The notes beneath the pieces were generated by a model. It had not been told where the DNA came from and did not search any database. It was given only the letters and a program-made list of their open reading frames with translations. DNA of 37,100 bases from an uncultured Candidatus Thioglobus sp. (lineage in GTDB: Bacteria; Pseudomonadota; Gammaproteobacteria; PS1; Pseudothioglobaceae), in assembly GCA_900180385.1 (NCBI GenBank), contig FXLX01000015.1, forward strand, positions 1-37,100, in the 5' to 3' direction. Shown piece after piece: positions 9,975 through 19,092 of the stretch (positions within the stretch are counted from its first letter, which is position 1; each line of letters opens with the position of its first letter). The translations under genes were made by a program, and so were the position numbers.

Positions 9975-10592
9975 ATGAAAAAAGGAAAATTTATCACTAT
10001 TGATGGCGTTGAAGGGGCGGGAAAAAGTACACAAATAAGTTTTATTTGTGATTATTTACAAGCTAAAGGTATTAACGTTATTTTAACTCGAGAGCCTGGT
10101 GGAACAGATTTAGGCGAGAAAATTCGTGAGTTATTGCTCAGTACCAAAACTAAATCCATGCATAGTGATAGTGAATTATTACTAATGTTTGCTGCTAGAA
10201 ATGAGCACATTCATGAAAAAATTATCCCTGCACTTGAGCGTGGTGGTTGGGTGCTGAGTGATCGTTTTACCGATGCTTCTTATGCTTATCAAGGTGGTGG
10301 TCGTGGGCTTGATGTTGAGCGTATTGAGCAATTAGAGCAGTGGGTATTGCAAGACTTTACACCTGATATGACATTATTACTAGATATCCCTGTAGAACAA
10401 GGTATGTCACGCGTGGAATCAAGGGGTAAAAAAGATCGGATCGAACTTGAGGCGATGGATTTCTTTAAGCGTGTACGACAGGCTTACATTGCTAGATCGA
10501 AAAAATACCCAGAGCGCATTAAGCTGATTGACTCCTCCAAGACAAAAGAGCATACCAGTGTTCAAATTGAGCAAATTTTAGCAAGCTTATGA
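9975..10592 (+). CDS. tmk: thymidylate kinase
   Basis: Tmk phosphorylates dTMP to dTDP with ATP. The 205-residue length is normal. Visible motifs are the P-loop GVEGAGKS (11-18), the substrate-binding REPGGT, the DRF of LSDRFTDASYAYQGGGRG, and a lid region with ESRGKKDRIE. It lies 5 bp after pabC-mltG and its stop overlaps the holB start by 4 bp (ATGA), so it is translated as part of the same operon. Confidence 0.95.
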   Translation: MKKGKFITIDGVEGAGKSTQISFICDYLQAKGINVILTREPGGTDLGEKIRELLLSTKTKSMHSDSELLLMFAARNEHIHEKIIPALERGGWVLSDRFTDASYAYQGGGRGLDVERIEQLEQWVLQDFTPDMTLLLDIPVEQGMSRVESRGKKDRIELEAMDFFKRVRQAYIARSKKYPERIKLIDSSKTKEHTSVQIEQILASL

Positions 10593-11602
10593 ATCTTCCC
10601 TGGCACAATCAAGCACTCTCAAAACTGCAAAAGATGGTTGATTTAAATCATTTGCCACATGCGTTGCTAATTACTGGTGTTGAGAAAATTGGAAAGTTTG
10701 AGTTAATGCAACAGCTGGTTGGTCTATTGCTTAAGGATGATTCAATCATTCGACGAGATAACATCCTTGAAGAGCTTGATCATCCAGTATTGATTAGGCG
10801 CTCTAATTACACCAATATGATTTATTGTCGTGCAGGTGAAATTAATGAAAAAACCAGAAATCGCTCTAAAGATATCCGCATCGATCAAATTCGTGCATTT
10901 TGCGAGGCTTTAAATAAAACCGCCGATGACTTACAAATTGGCGTTATTTTTTATGGCGATCAGATGAATATTAGTGCTGCCAATAGCTTGCTAAAAACAT
11001 TGGAAGAACCAAGAGAAAATACACTGATTATTATTCTAGCGCATAATGTTCAAAATTTGCCAACAACGATTGTATCTCGTTGTCAGAATATTCACATTGC
11101 ACCTAGTTATAGCGAACAGACACAGCAATGGCTAATAAGTCAGTTAAGTGAGACTCAAAATGCTGACTTTGATGTGGCGCAATTACTTGAAAATACACAT
11201 GGTGTGCCTTTTAAAGTATTGAGTGAATTATCTGATGGCGGTTTTATTGCTTATCAGGCATATCAAAACCAACTACTTAGTATTGCTACACATCCATTGA
11301 TGATCAATCAAATCAGTGAATTTGAAGGTAACGAGTTGGAGGTATTAGCTTGTTTACAGAATCTAATTATTGAAGCTATTAGACTTAAAACAACAAAAGA
11401 AGAGGGTGGCCTAGTAGAGCTCAATCAAGTGATTGTCAATGTGAAATCAGATTTTTTATTTCAATTATTGGATGATGTTCAACGAGCCATTAGACTGTCA
11501 AAAACCAGTGTCAACCTCAAATTATTATTGGATAATATCTTGATCGTGTGGTCACATATTACCCATTTAAAAGAGTATCCACAAATTAGCGCAAATTATT
11601 AG
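10589..11602 (+). CDS. holB: DNA polymerase III delta' subunit
   Basis: Delta' is the rigid arm of the clamp-loader complex. The 337-residue protein has the expected start ([10 protein letters not shown]), a degenerate P-loop region ([10 protein letters not shown]) and the SRC motif in [10 protein letters not shown] that acts as arginine finger. The segment where E. coli delta' has its four zinc-binding cysteines (about residues 45-75) contains only one cysteine, so the zinc module appears to be lost. The gene overlaps tmk by 4 bp. The C-terminal collar region is less well conserved by eye. Confidence 0.88.
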   Translation: MNLPWHNQALSKLQKMVDLNHLPHALLITGVEKIGKFELMQQLVGLLLKDDSIIRRDNILEELDHPVLIRRSNYTNMIYCRAGEINEKTRNRSKDIRIDQIRAFCEALNKTADDLQIGVIFYGDQMNISAANSLLKTLEEPRENTLIIILAHNVQNLPTTIVSRCQNIHIAPSYSEQTQQWLISQLSETQNADFDVAQLLENTHGVPFKVLSELSDGGFIAYQAYQNQLLSIATHPLMINQISEFEGNELEVLACLQNLIIEAIRLKTTKEEGGLVELNQVIVNVKSDFLFQLLDDVQRAIRLSKTSVNLKLLLDNILIVWSHITHLKEYPQISANY

Positions 11603-11610
11603 GAGCAAGT

Positions 11611-12894
11611 ATGAGTCAATCAGATATTTTATTCGAACAAGCAAAAAAAGTTATTCCAGGTGGGGTTAACTCGCCCGTTCGTGCCTTTAATGGTGTTGGT
11701 GGAAATCCGATCTTTTTTACCAAAGGCGAAGGTGCTTATTTATTTGATGCAGATGATAAAAAATACATTGATTATGTTGCTTCATGGGGCCCGATGATTC
11801 TTGGTCATGCTAATCAAGATGTGGTCAATGCCGTTAAAGCTACGTTAGAAAATGGATTAGGATTTGGTGCACCAACGCAAATCGAGACCACACTGGCTGA
11901 AAAAGTGTGTGAATTGGTACCCTCTATTGAAATGGTGCGTATGGTTAGCTCTGGTACAGAAGCTACCATGAGTGCGATTCGTCTTGCTCGTGGACACACT
12001 GGCAGAGATAAAATCATTAAATTTGAGGGTTGTTATCATGGCCACTCTGATTCTTTATTGGTTAAAGCAGGGTCAGGTGCATTGACACTTGGCGTACCAA
12101 CCTCACCAGGCGTGCCAGCTGATTTTGCCAAGCATACACTCACCCTAGAATACAACAATATCGCTCAGGTTCGTCAAACTTTAAGTGAAGTTGGTGATGA
12201 AGTGGCTTGTATTATTGTTGAGCCAGTAGCTGGCAACATGAATTGCATTCCACCCATTGATGGATTTTTACAAGGCTTGCGCGAAGTTTGTGACGAACAC
12301 GGTGTGATTTTAATTTTTGATGAAGTGATGACGGGATTCCGCGTAGCACTTGGTGGTGCTCAAGAGGTTTATGGCGTTAAGCCTGATTTAACGACACTGG
12401 GCAAAGTTATTGGTGGTGGTTTGCCGGTGGGTGCTTTTGGCGGTAAGCGTGAGATTATGTCGTCAATTGCACCATTAGGCCCTGTATATCAAGCTGGCAC
12501 ATTGTCAGGTAACCCTATGTCTATGTCAGCAGGTTTGGCGATGCTTGAAGCATTATCTGCAGACAAAGACTTCTACAAAACGCTAGGCGCAAAGGTAAAA
12601 ACTTTGATTGACGGAATCCTGGCCAAAGCAAAAGAAAACAACATTGGCATGACGGCGAATGTTGTGGGCGGCATGTTTGGTCTTTTCTTTACCGATTCTA
12701 CAGCGGTAACAAATTTTCATGAAACCTCTCAATGTGACGTTGATCGATTTAAAAAGTTTTATCACTTAATGTTGGAAGAAGGTATTTATATGGCACCTTC
12801 TGCCTATGAAGCAGGCTTTGTTTCTAGTGCACATTCTAACGAAGATATTCAAGCCACTATTGATGCAACTGCGCGTGTATTTGAAAAACTGTAA
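11611..12894 (+). CDS. hemL: glutamate-1-semialdehyde 2,1-aminomutase
   Basis: HemL converts glutamate-1-semialdehyde to 5-aminolevulinate, the haem precursor made by the C5 pathway. The 427-residue protein shows the family start [34 protein letters not shown], the Asp of [10 protein letters not shown] that holds the PLP ring nitrogen, and the PLP lysine in [17 protein letters not shown] (about residue 270). AGGAG sits at good distance before the ATG. It follows holB by 8 bp. Haem supply suits the numerous c-type cytochromes in this window. Confidence 0.95.
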   Translation: MSQSDILFEQAKKVIPGGVNSPVRAFNGVGGNPIFFTKGEGAYLFDADDKKYIDYVASWGPMILGHANQDVVNAVKATLENGLGFGAPTQIETTLAEKVCELVPSIEMVRMVSSGTEATMSAIRLARGHTGRDKIIKFEGCYHGHSDSLLVKAGSGALTLGVPTSPGVPADFAKHTLTLEYNNIAQVRQTLSEVGDEVACIIVEPVAGNMNCIPPIDGFLQGLREVCDEHGVILIFDEVMTGFRVALGGAQEVYGVKPDLTTLGKVIGGGLPVGAFGGKREIMSSIAPLGPVYQAGTLSGNPMSMSAGLAMLEALSADKDFYKTLGAKVKTLIDGILAKAKENNIGMTANVVGGMFGLFFTDSTAVTNFHETSQCDVDRFKKFYHLMLEEGIYMAPSAYEAGFVSSAHSNEDIQATIDATARVFEKL

Positions 12895-12907
12895 TTAAGG
12901 AGTTATA

Positions 12908-13561
12908 ATGGCATTGGCAATTTTTGATTTGGATAAAACGCTAATTAACGGCGACAGTGATTTCCTCTGGGGTGAGTTTCTCAGCGATATTGGTGCGGTA
13001 GATAAAAATAGCTATCAAACTAAAAACCAATATTTTTTCGATCAATATGCACTCGGAAAATTAAATATTAATGAATATTTAGAATTTTGTCTAGAGCCAC
13101 TATCCAAAAACAGTCAGGCTACTTTGGATGAGTGGCATAAGCAATTTATGCGCGAAAAAATTGATGCAATATTATTGCCAAAAGCACAGGCTGCAATTGA
13201 TGAACATAAAGCTAAGGGCGATACGATATTGGTGATTACTGCGACCAACAGTTTTGTTACTGCGCCGATTGTAAAGCGTTATGGTATTGAGAATTTATTA
13301 GCAACCAATCCAGAAGTTAAAGATGGAGAGTTTACTGGCAAAGTGGCAGGCGAGCCGTGTTTCCAAAAAGGAAAAATTATACATTTGAATCGTTGGCTTG
13401 AACAAACTGGAGAGAGTATGTCTGGCGCTTATTTTTATTCCGATTCACATAATGATTTACCTATGCTAGAGTTGGTTGATAACCCAGTTGTGGTGCATGG
13501 CGATGATAAGCTTCTTAAGATCGCCAAAGAGCGTAATTGGCTAAGTTTAGACTGGCGTTAA
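12908..13561 (+). CDS. HAD-superfamily IB hydrolase (SerB-like phosphatase)
   Basis: The 217-residue protein has HAD motif I FDLDKTLINGDSD with nucleophile Asp7 and acid Asp9, motif II around VITATNSF, a Lys in motif III, and motif IV YYSDSHNDLP-type sequence (YSDSHNDLPML). It belongs to the subfamily IB phosphatases that resemble SerB or CicA; in beta- and gammaproteobacteria such proteins are usually named HAD-IB family hydrolases with no fixed substrate. AAGGAG precedes the ATG. It ends the hemL operon immediately before a strong terminator. Confidence 0.85.
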   Translation: MALAIFDLDKTLINGDSDFLWGEFLSDIGAVDKNSYQTKNQYFFDQYALGKLNINEYLEFCLEPLSKNSQATLDEWHKQFMREKIDAILLPKAQAAIDEHKAKGDTILVITATNSFVTAPIVKRYGIENLLATNPEVKDGEFTGKVAGEPCFQKGKIIHLNRWLEQTGESMSGAYFYSDSHNDLPMLELVDNPVVVHGDDKLLKIAKERNWLSLDWR

Positions 13562-13576
13562 TGCATTTCCTTTGGA

Positions 13577-13610
13577 CAATAAAAAACCTCCTTTCGGAGG
13601 TTTTTTATTG
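13577..13610. terminator. bidirectional rho-independent terminator
   Basis: A perfect 15-bp stem, CAATAAAAAACCTCC (13577-13591) with GGAGGTTTTTTATTG (13596-13610), closes on a four-base loop TTTC. T-runs follow the GC core on both strands. It serves the HAD gene (plus) and the dsrE2-like gene (minus), which converge here. Confidence 0.9.
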
Positions 13611-13648
13611 GCTACTCTTCTAGAGGTCTAACAAAGACAAAGTAAAAA

Positions 13649-14170
13649 TTACATATATAAGTGGTGATCGCCTGAAGCCGCTTCATCAAAGTACATAGCT
13701 GCACCAGCAAATTCAACGCCATCGATAAAGTCCGCTTTATCGTAGCCAAATAAATCAACTGTCATGTCACAAGCAATGAATTTAACATCAAACTCTTGAC
13801 ACATAGAGCGCAATTCTTCCATTTTAGCAACACCATGTTTAGCCATAGTTTTTTTCATTAAATAAGTTGCTAACCACTCAGTACCAGGAATTTGCCAAAA
13901 AAGATTAGGCAGTTTAGGGCCAAAATCAATTTTTTGTAACCACTTAGGGCCAAATGGTAGCTTCATCGGCATAGAAGGGTTTCCAATTGGAGAAACTCTA
14001 AGCTTTGAAGTATCTTTTAATAAAAGATTTAAACCGTAAAAAGTAAAGAAGATAGTTACTTCTTTATCCATTGCAACGCCAGTAGAAGCAATAATGAAAG
14101 GCGGGAATGCCCAATCAAAAGTGCCTTTAGTGGCGATGATAGTCATCTTATTGTTTTCTTTGGCTGTCAT
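13649..14170 (-). CDS. DsrE/DsrF-like sulfur-carrier protein (DsrE2 type)
   Basis: The 173-residue protein matches the DsrE2 group of DsrE/F/H-like proteins: an N-terminal IIATKGTFDWAFPPFIIAST stretch, FFTFYGLNLL, and the conserved cysteine in KFIACDMTVDLFG (about residue 138) with a second Cys in SMCQEF. In sulfur oxidisers DsrE2 and TusA move sulfane sulfur between rhodanese and the oxidation machinery. A Shine-Dalgarno AAGGGGA precedes the ATG. It lies 28 bp after tusA, forming a tusA-dsrE2 operon that supports the sulfur-oxidiser reading. No rhodanese gene is adjacent. Confidence 0.85.
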   Translation of the reverse strand: MTAKENNKMTIIATKGTFDWAFPPFIIASTGVAMDKEVTIFFTFYGLNLLLKDTSKLRVSPIGNPSMPMKLPFGPKWLQKIDFGPKLPNLFWQIPGTEWLATYLMKKTMAKHGVAKMEELRSMCQEFDVKFIACDMTVDLFGYDKADFIDGVEFAGAAMYFDEAASGDHHLYM

Positions 14171-14198
14171 AGTTATTCCCCTTTGAAGCGATTATGAA

Positions 14199-14423
14199 TT
14201 AAACTTTTTCAATTGTGAAGATGTACTTTCCGCTATCTTCAGTTGTAGAAATAAGCTTGTTACCAGTTTGGTTACAAAAAGCCTCAATATCTTTTACTGA
14301 GCCAGCATCTGTAGAAATTACGTCTAAGATTTTGCCTACATCCATTTTTGATAGTGCTTTCTTAGTTTTTAAAATTGGTAATGGGCAGTTTAAGCCTGAT
14401 GCATCTAAAGTTTCGTCAGCCAT
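14199..14423 (-). CDS. tusA: sulfur carrier protein TusA
   Basis: The 74-residue protein carries the TusA/SirA signature LDASGLNCPLPILKTKKAL, with the sulfur-binding cysteine in the CPxP motif (Cys13). TusA accepts persulfide sulfur and passes it to partners, for tRNA thiolation or for dissimilatory sulfur oxidation. A GGAG sequence precedes the start. The adjacent dsrE2-type gene downstream points to the oxidative sulfur-trafficking role. Confidence 0.93.
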   Translation of the reverse strand: MADETLDASGLNCPLPILKTKKALSKMDVGKILDVISTDAGSVKDIEAFCNQTGNKLISTTEDSGKYIFTIEKV

Positions 14424-14518
14424 TGTGGACTCCTTTGTATATTGAAATTAATTAATTAATCCTATCTTTTAATAAGACAAGTATGGCCATTTTAGTCGCA
14501 CGAAGGGTAAGAGTCAAA

Positions 14519-14524
14519 TATAAT
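14519..14524 (+). promoter_or_regulatory. -10 box placing transcription start at the bepA ATG
   Basis: A perfect TATAAT ends six bases before the ATG at 14531, so the expected transcription start coincides with the start codon. No good -35 or Shine-Dalgarno is visible. Confidence 0.4.
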
Positions 14525-14530
14525 AAACTC

Positions 14531-15859
14531 ATGATTAAGTTTTTACTATTACTATTACTGAGTTTTAATCTCAATGCACTTAAGGTTCTTGATCTGACTT
14601 TAGGTGAATCGCTACAAGAGCAAAAACATGGCAATGAATTTTTACAAATTATTTGGGATACTGATTCCGTTATTGCCGATATTGAAGCGCAAGTTTATTT
14701 AAAGACATTGGGGCATGAGTTGGTTCGATACAGTGAAAATCCTGAAAAACATTTTGGATTTTTTCTATTAAATGATGACAGTATCAATGCCTTTGCAGGC
14801 TCTTATGGTTATATTGGCGTGCACACAGGTATGTTGCTACGCTCTGATTCTGAAGCTGAATTGGCGGGTGTTTTGTCACATGAAATCTCTCATGTCACTC
14901 AAAATCACTTAGCGCGTTTTAGTGACAAAACCAACAAGCAAACTTATATTATGGTGGTAGGTATGTTGGCTGCTGCTTTAGTGGAAAGTACAGAGGCTTC
15001 ACAGGCTATTGCCACTTCTACCATAGCTGCAACTGCTCAGCAAAACATTAACTTTACTCGTGAGCATGAATGGGAGGCAGACCGCATTGGCACCAATATG
15101 CTGATTAAATCAGGATTTGATCCAAAAGGCATGGCGCACTTTTTTGAAAAATTAAAAGACAGTGCTGATGCTCAAGAGTTTCTGCGCTCTCATCCATTGA
15201 GTATTAACCGTATTTCTGATTCTATGCAACGATCAAGCCGAATAGAGGGTGATCATCGAGAAGATTCATTCACTTATAAAACAGTTAAGGCGCGCTTGTA
15301 TTATCATCAGCATAAGCGTATTAAGCTTGAAAAAGATAAAAATTTAGCCGTGTATATGCAAGCTTATGATGCCTTAGAGGGTCAAAATTATTCAGTTGCT
15401 AAAAGATTTGTCGATCAATTGTTGGTTTCAAATGACAGTGCATCTAGCAATTTACTAGCTGGAAGAATTTACGCCAAGCTTAATCAAATTGAAAAATCAC
15501 AACAGTATTTTTCACAGGCAATTGATGATGAAGCGGCTATTTATTTTGCAGCTCAGGCCTATCTTGATAATCAACAAACGCAAAAAGGTATCAGCTTATT
15601 AAGGCGTTATTTAAAGAAAAATCAGGGTACTTATCTATCGCACAAGTTGCTATCCTCTTTGTATATAGATCTTGGGCATCTAGATAGGGCTCATATTTAT
15701 AATGCCAAAGCGTTAATCCAACAGGGTAAATTAGACTTGGCAATTACTCGTTATGAGCGTGCCAAAGCAATCACTAACTCGCAAGATTTATTTGATGTTA
15801 TTGATGTAGAAATTGAACGCTTAGAAAAGCGCATCGATCTTTATAAAGAATTGCCTTAA
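14531..15859 (+). CDS. bepA: periplasmic M48 metalloprotease/chaperone with TPR repeats (BepA)
   Basis: BepA degrades or assists stalled outer-membrane beta-barrels such as LptD. From the ATG at 14531 the protein is 442 residues and begins with a clean signal peptide (MIKFLLLLLLSFNLNA). An earlier ATG at 14483 would add 16 charged residues and spoil that signal, so it was not used. The zinc motif HEISH is at 117-121 with the third ligand in EHEWEADRIG; the C-terminal half is a series of TPR helices (from about 270). It is divergent from tusA and converges on rpiA. Confidence 0.9.
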   Translation: MIKFLLLLLLSFNLNALKVLDLTLGESLQEQKHGNEFLQIIWDTDSVIADIEAQVYLKTLGHELVRYSENPEKHFGFFLLNDDSINAFAGSYGYIGVHTGMLLRSDSEAELAGVLSHEISHVTQNHLARFSDKTNKQTYIMVVGMLAAALVESTEASQAIATSTIAATAQQNINFTREHEWEADRIGTNMLIKSGFDPKGMAHFFEKLKDSADAQEFLRSHPLSINRISDSMQRSSRIEGDHREDSFTYKTVKARLYYHQHKRIKLEKDKNLAVYMQAYDALEGQNYSVAKRFVDQLLVSNDSASSNLLAGRIYAKLNQIEKSQQYFSQAIDDEAAIYFAAQAYLDNQQTQKGISLLRRYLKKNQGTYLSHKLLSSLYIDLGHLDRAHIYNAKALIQQGKLDLAITRYERAKAITNSQDLFDVIDVEIERLEKRIDLYKELP

Positions 15860-15865
15860 ATTAGT

Positions 15866-16528
15866 TTAAGTGCCGACTACTTTCACACCATTTGGTGTGC
15901 CGAGTAATAATACATTTGCACCACGATTGGCAAATAAGCCATTGGTAACAACACCAACAATACTATCTATTTCTGTTTCCATGGTTTGTGCATCTGTAAT
16001 TTTTAGCCCTTCTATGTCTAAAATTAAGTTGCCATTATCAGTCGTAAAATTTTCTCTGATAAAAGGTGTTCCGCCAATTCTACGTGTAATTTGATGCATG
16101 ACGTAGTTTGCAGCCATGGGAATAACTTCTACTGGTAATGGGAAGTCGCCCATTACTTTAACCAATTTAGATTCATCAGCAATACAAACAAATTTGTCAG
16201 CAACAGCAGCAACAATCTTTTCACGCGTAAGCGCGCCACCACCGCCTTTAATAAGATTTAATCCATCGTCAGACTCATCAGCACCATCAATATAAACAGA
16301 AATAGCCTTAACTTCGTTCAAGTCAAATACTTTAATACCATGACCTTCTAAACGCTCAGCAGTTGCAACAGAACTAGCAACACAACCTTTGATATCGTCT
16401 TTCATTGTAGCTAACGCATCGATGAAAAAATTAGCGGTAGAGCCTGTGCCTACGCCTATAATGGTATCCTTAACAACGTACTTAAGTGCGGCTTGTGCAA
16501 CTGCGAATTTCATTTCGTCTTGAGTCAT
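15866..16528 (-). CDS. rpiA: ribose-5-phosphate isomerase A
   Basis: RpiA interconverts ribose-5-phosphate and ribulose-5-phosphate in the pentose-phosphate and Calvin cycles. The 220-residue product has [15 protein letters not shown], the active-site [20 protein letters not shown] and [10 protein letters not shown] in family order. The open frame extends upstream to a TTG at 16540, but GGAG at correct spacing points to the ATG at 16528 as the start. The gene converges with bepA, 6 bp between stops, with no terminator between them. Confidence 0.95.
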   Translation of the reverse strand: MTQDEMKFAVAQAALKYVVKDTIIGVGTGSTANFFIDALATMKDDIKGCVASSVATAERLEGHGIKVFDLNEVKAISVYIDGADESDDGLNLIKGGGGALTREKIVAAVADKFVCIADESKLVKVMGDFPLPVEVIPMAANYVMHQITRRIGGTPFIRENFTTDNGNLILDIEGLKITDAQTMETEIDSIVGVVTNGLFANRGANVLLLGTPNGVKVVGT

Positions 16529-16591
16529 AATGTGCTCCAAATTTTTTATATATTTAATTAATTATACACTGAGACATTACCCTAATTTATT

Positions 16592-17179
16592 ATGAAAAAA
16601 ATCATTCTTGCCAGTAACAACAAAGGAAAAATCAGAGAATTTAACACCATGCTAGAAGGGCTTTACGAGGTTGCTTCGATGAGTGATATGAATGTTGAAG
16701 AGGTGCCAGAAATTGGCCTGACCTTTGTTGAAAATGCGCTGATTAAAGCGCGTAATGCTAGTGAGCAATCTGGCTTACCTGCACTGGCTGATGATTCTGG
16801 TATTGTTATAGATGCTTTAAATGGTGCGCCAGGTATTTATTCTGCTCGGTATGCAGGTAATCATGGTGATGACGAGGCCAATACAATTAAGGTTTTAGAG
16901 GATATGCAAGATGTGCCTGACGGCAAACGCACAGCACGATTTTGGTGTGCGATTGTTTTTGTTGAGCATGCAAATGATCCGACGCCAATTATTATTCAAC
17001 GTGGCTGGGAAGGTGAAATTCTACGTGAAAAAGTAGGCGAAAACGGTTTTGGCTATGATCCAATTTTCCATGTTCCAACACATCAAAAAGCCTCAGCAGA
17101 ATTATCTCCAGAGCAGAAGAATAACATCTCTCATCGTGGCAAAGCATTGCAAGCATTGTTGATCGAGTTACAAGCTTGA
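16592..17179 (+). CDS. rdgB: dITP/XTP pyrophosphatase (RdgB/HAM1 family)
   Basis: This enzyme removes deaminated purine nucleotides from the dNTP pool. The 195-residue protein has the family signatures ASNNKGKIREF at the start, ENALIKARNA, LADDSGIVIDALNGAPGIYS, GYDPIFHVP and the terminal SHRGKAL. No Shine-Dalgarno is seen before the ATG. It precedes hemW by 16 bp, a pairing common in gammaproteobacteria. Confidence 0.95.
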   Translation: MKKIILASNNKGKIREFNTMLEGLYEVASMSDMNVEEVPEIGLTFVENALIKARNASEQSGLPALADDSGIVIDALNGAPGIYSARYAGNHGDDEANTIKVLEDMQDVPDGKRTARFWCAIVFVEHANDPTPIIIQRGWEGEILREKVGENGFGYDPIFHVPTHQKASAELSPEQKNNISHRGKALQALLIELQA

Positions 17180-17195
17180 TTTTTTCCTAGAAAGT

Positions 17196-18302
17196 ATGTT
17201 GGAATTGCCACCATTAGCACTCTATATTCATTATCCGTGGTGTGTTAAAAAATGCCCTTATTGTGACTTTAATTCTCATGAAGGCGATAATAGAGAAGGT
17301 TATATCGAGTCATTACTTGAAGATCTTGACGAAGAGTTAAGTTACGTACAAGGTCGATCAATTGGTTCGGTATTTATTGGTGGTGGAACGCCAAGCCTAA
17401 TGAGTGAGTTAGATTTATCCAAGTTATTTGAGGGGCTTAGATCTAGATTAACATTTGAAAATGATATTGAAATTACCTTAGAAGCCAATCCAGGTACTTT
17501 TGAAATCGAAAAATTTAAGGCTTTCAAGGGTATTGGTATTAATCGTTTATCTATTGGTGTGCAATCCTTTAATGACCAGAATTTAAAGTCTTTAGGTCGT
17601 ATTCATGATGCAGATGAGGCGAGAAAGGCCTGCGCCGAAGCTGCAAAGTTGTTTGATAATTTTAATATTGATTTAATGTATGGACTGAAAGGTCAAACAT
17701 TAGAAGGTTGCTTGTTAGATCTAAGACAAGCGATTGAGCTTGGACCAACCCATATTTCTTTTTATCAACTCACCATTGAGCCAAATACCTTGTTTGCAAA
17801 ATTTTCGCCCACCTTGCCAAAAGAGGATGATATTTGGAAAATGGGCGAAGCGGGTGTTAAACTGTTGGAAGATAAAGGTTTTAATCGTTACGAGGTTTCT
17901 GCTTTTGGAAAAACACCCTCAAAACACAATATTAATTATTGGGAGTTTGGTGATTATATTGGCATTGGTGCAGGTGCGCACGGGAAAATTACCCTGAAAA
18001 ATGAACAAAAAATTATTCGCACACTAAAGTCAAAATCCCCCAAAGATTATATTAATCAACGACAAAAAACGACTGAAATTATTAGCAATCCCGGCTTTGA
18101 GTTTATGCTGAATGCACTGCGTTTAAAAGATGGATTTGATATGGATTTGTTTGATAGTAGAGCGGGCCTCCCTATTGACAATATTAGGAATAATATCGAT
18201 AAGGCGGTATTAGATAAATTGCTCAATATTGATAAAAATCGAATCATACCAACCACTAAAGGCTATGATTTTTTAAATGATTTGCAGGGGGGGTTTTTAT
18301 GA
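17196..18302 (+). CDS. hemW: radical SAM haem chaperone HemW
   Basis: HemW is a radical SAM protein related to HemN that binds and inserts haem into respiratory proteins; it is often misannotated as coproporphyrinogen III oxidase. The 368-residue length fits HemW. The cluster-binding motif is C16-x3-C20-x2-C23 within YIHYPWCVKKCPYCDF, followed by GGGTPSLM, ITLEANPGT and RLSIGVQSFND. The coding end contains a run of seven G at 18287-18293. Confidence 0.92.
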   Translation: MLELPPLALYIHYPWCVKKCPYCDFNSHEGDNREGYIESLLEDLDEELSYVQGRSIGSVFIGGGTPSLMSELDLSKLFEGLRSRLTFENDIEITLEANPGTFEIEKFKAFKGIGINRLSIGVQSFNDQNLKSLGRIHDADEARKACAEAAKLFDNFNIDLMYGLKGQTLEGCLLDLRQAIELGPTHISFYQLTIEPNTLFAKFSPTLPKEDDIWKMGEAGVKLLEDKGFNRYEVSAFGKTPSKHNINYWEFGDYIGIGAGAHGKITLKNEQKIIRTLKSKSPKDYINQRQKTTEIISNPGFEFMLNALRLKDGFDMDLFDSRAGLPIDNIRNNIDKAVLDKLLNIDKNRIIPTTKGYDFLNDLQGGFL

Positions 18303-18334
18303 AATTTACCAATATTTTAATTTATTCCTTGTAA
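18299..18334 (+). other. possible 11-codon leader peptide upstream of ompR
   Basis: An ATG overlapping the hemW stop (ATGA) and preceded by a G-rich run opens an 11-codon frame, MKFTNILIYSL, ending TAA. It lies just before ompR. It may be chance. Confidence 0.15.
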
Positions 18335-18362
18335 AAAAAACAAGCGTAAAATTTAAAAATAC

Positions 18363-19085
18363 ATGAAAAATAATAAATTAAAACTATTGGTTGTTGATGA
18401 CGATTCAGAAATTCGTCATTTGTTAAAACAGTATTTACAGAAGGCGGAGTTTCAAGTAAGTGTTGTTGCTGATGGTCAGGAGATGTTTTCAATATTGAGA
18501 GAAGAGTCATTTGATTTAATTATATTGGATTTAATGTTGCCGGGCGAAGATGGATTATCTTTACTTAGGAGATTGCGCGCTGATTCCAACACCCCTGTTA
18601 TTATGCTAACTGCAATGGGCGAAGAAACAGATCGAATTCTAGGTTTGGAAATGGGTGCTGATGATTACATTTCTAAGCCATTTAATCCTAGAGAGTTGTT
18701 AGCCCGAATTAAGAGTGTTTTACGTAGAGCTTCAATGTCTGATGATTCATCTAGTAATGCAAAAACTATTAGAGCTGAGTTCTCTGATTGGGTATTAAAT
18801 TTTCAGCAGCGTCATTTAACCTCTCCAGAGGGAGTTGTGATTCCATTGAGTGGTGGCGAATTTCAATTATTGAAAGTTTTTATTGATAATAGTGGTAGGA
18901 CGCTAAGTCGAGAACAGTTATTAAACCTTACCCAGGGTAGAGAGAGTGATTCGTTTGATCGTAGTATTGATGTACTAGTAGGCCGCATTAGAAAAAGACT
19001 TGATGAAACCCCTAAAAACCTAAAGATATTGCATACCGTGCGTAGTGAAGGTTATTTATTCTCTCCTTTGGTAAAATTTTATTAA
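18363..19085 (+). CDS. ompR: OmpR-family DNA-binding response regulator
   Basis: The 240-residue protein has a receiver domain (LVVDDDSE at 9-16, phospho-accepting Asp56 in LILDLMLPGEDG-type sequence, KPFNPRELLARI) and a C-terminal winged helix (SGGEFQLL ... RSIDVLVGRIRKRLD). The receiver is strikingly close to E. coli OmpR. The gene sits 7 bp before its histidine kinase. A TAAAAT box at 18347-18352 lies 10 bases before the ATG. In OmpR systems the regulator binds direct repeats spaced about one helical turn; TTACA motifs of that kind occur after the kinase gene at 20500-20557. Confidence 0.93.
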   Translation: MKNNKLKLLVVDDDSEIRHLLKQYLQKAEFQVSVVADGQEMFSILREESFDLIILDLMLPGEDGLSLLRRLRADSNTPVIMLTAMGEETDRILGLEMGADDYISKPFNPRELLARIKSVLRRASMSDDSSSNAKTIRAEFSDWVLNFQQRHLTSPEGVVIPLSGGEFQLLKVFIDNSGRTLSREQLLNLTQGRESDSFDRSIDVLVGRIRKRLDETPKNLKILHTVRSEGYLFSPLVKFY

Positions 19086-19092
19086 TAATGGA

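Noticed and set aside
14483..14530. Upstream start of bepA
   Set aside because: It adds a charged stretch before an otherwise clean signal peptide; the ATG at 14531 is better.
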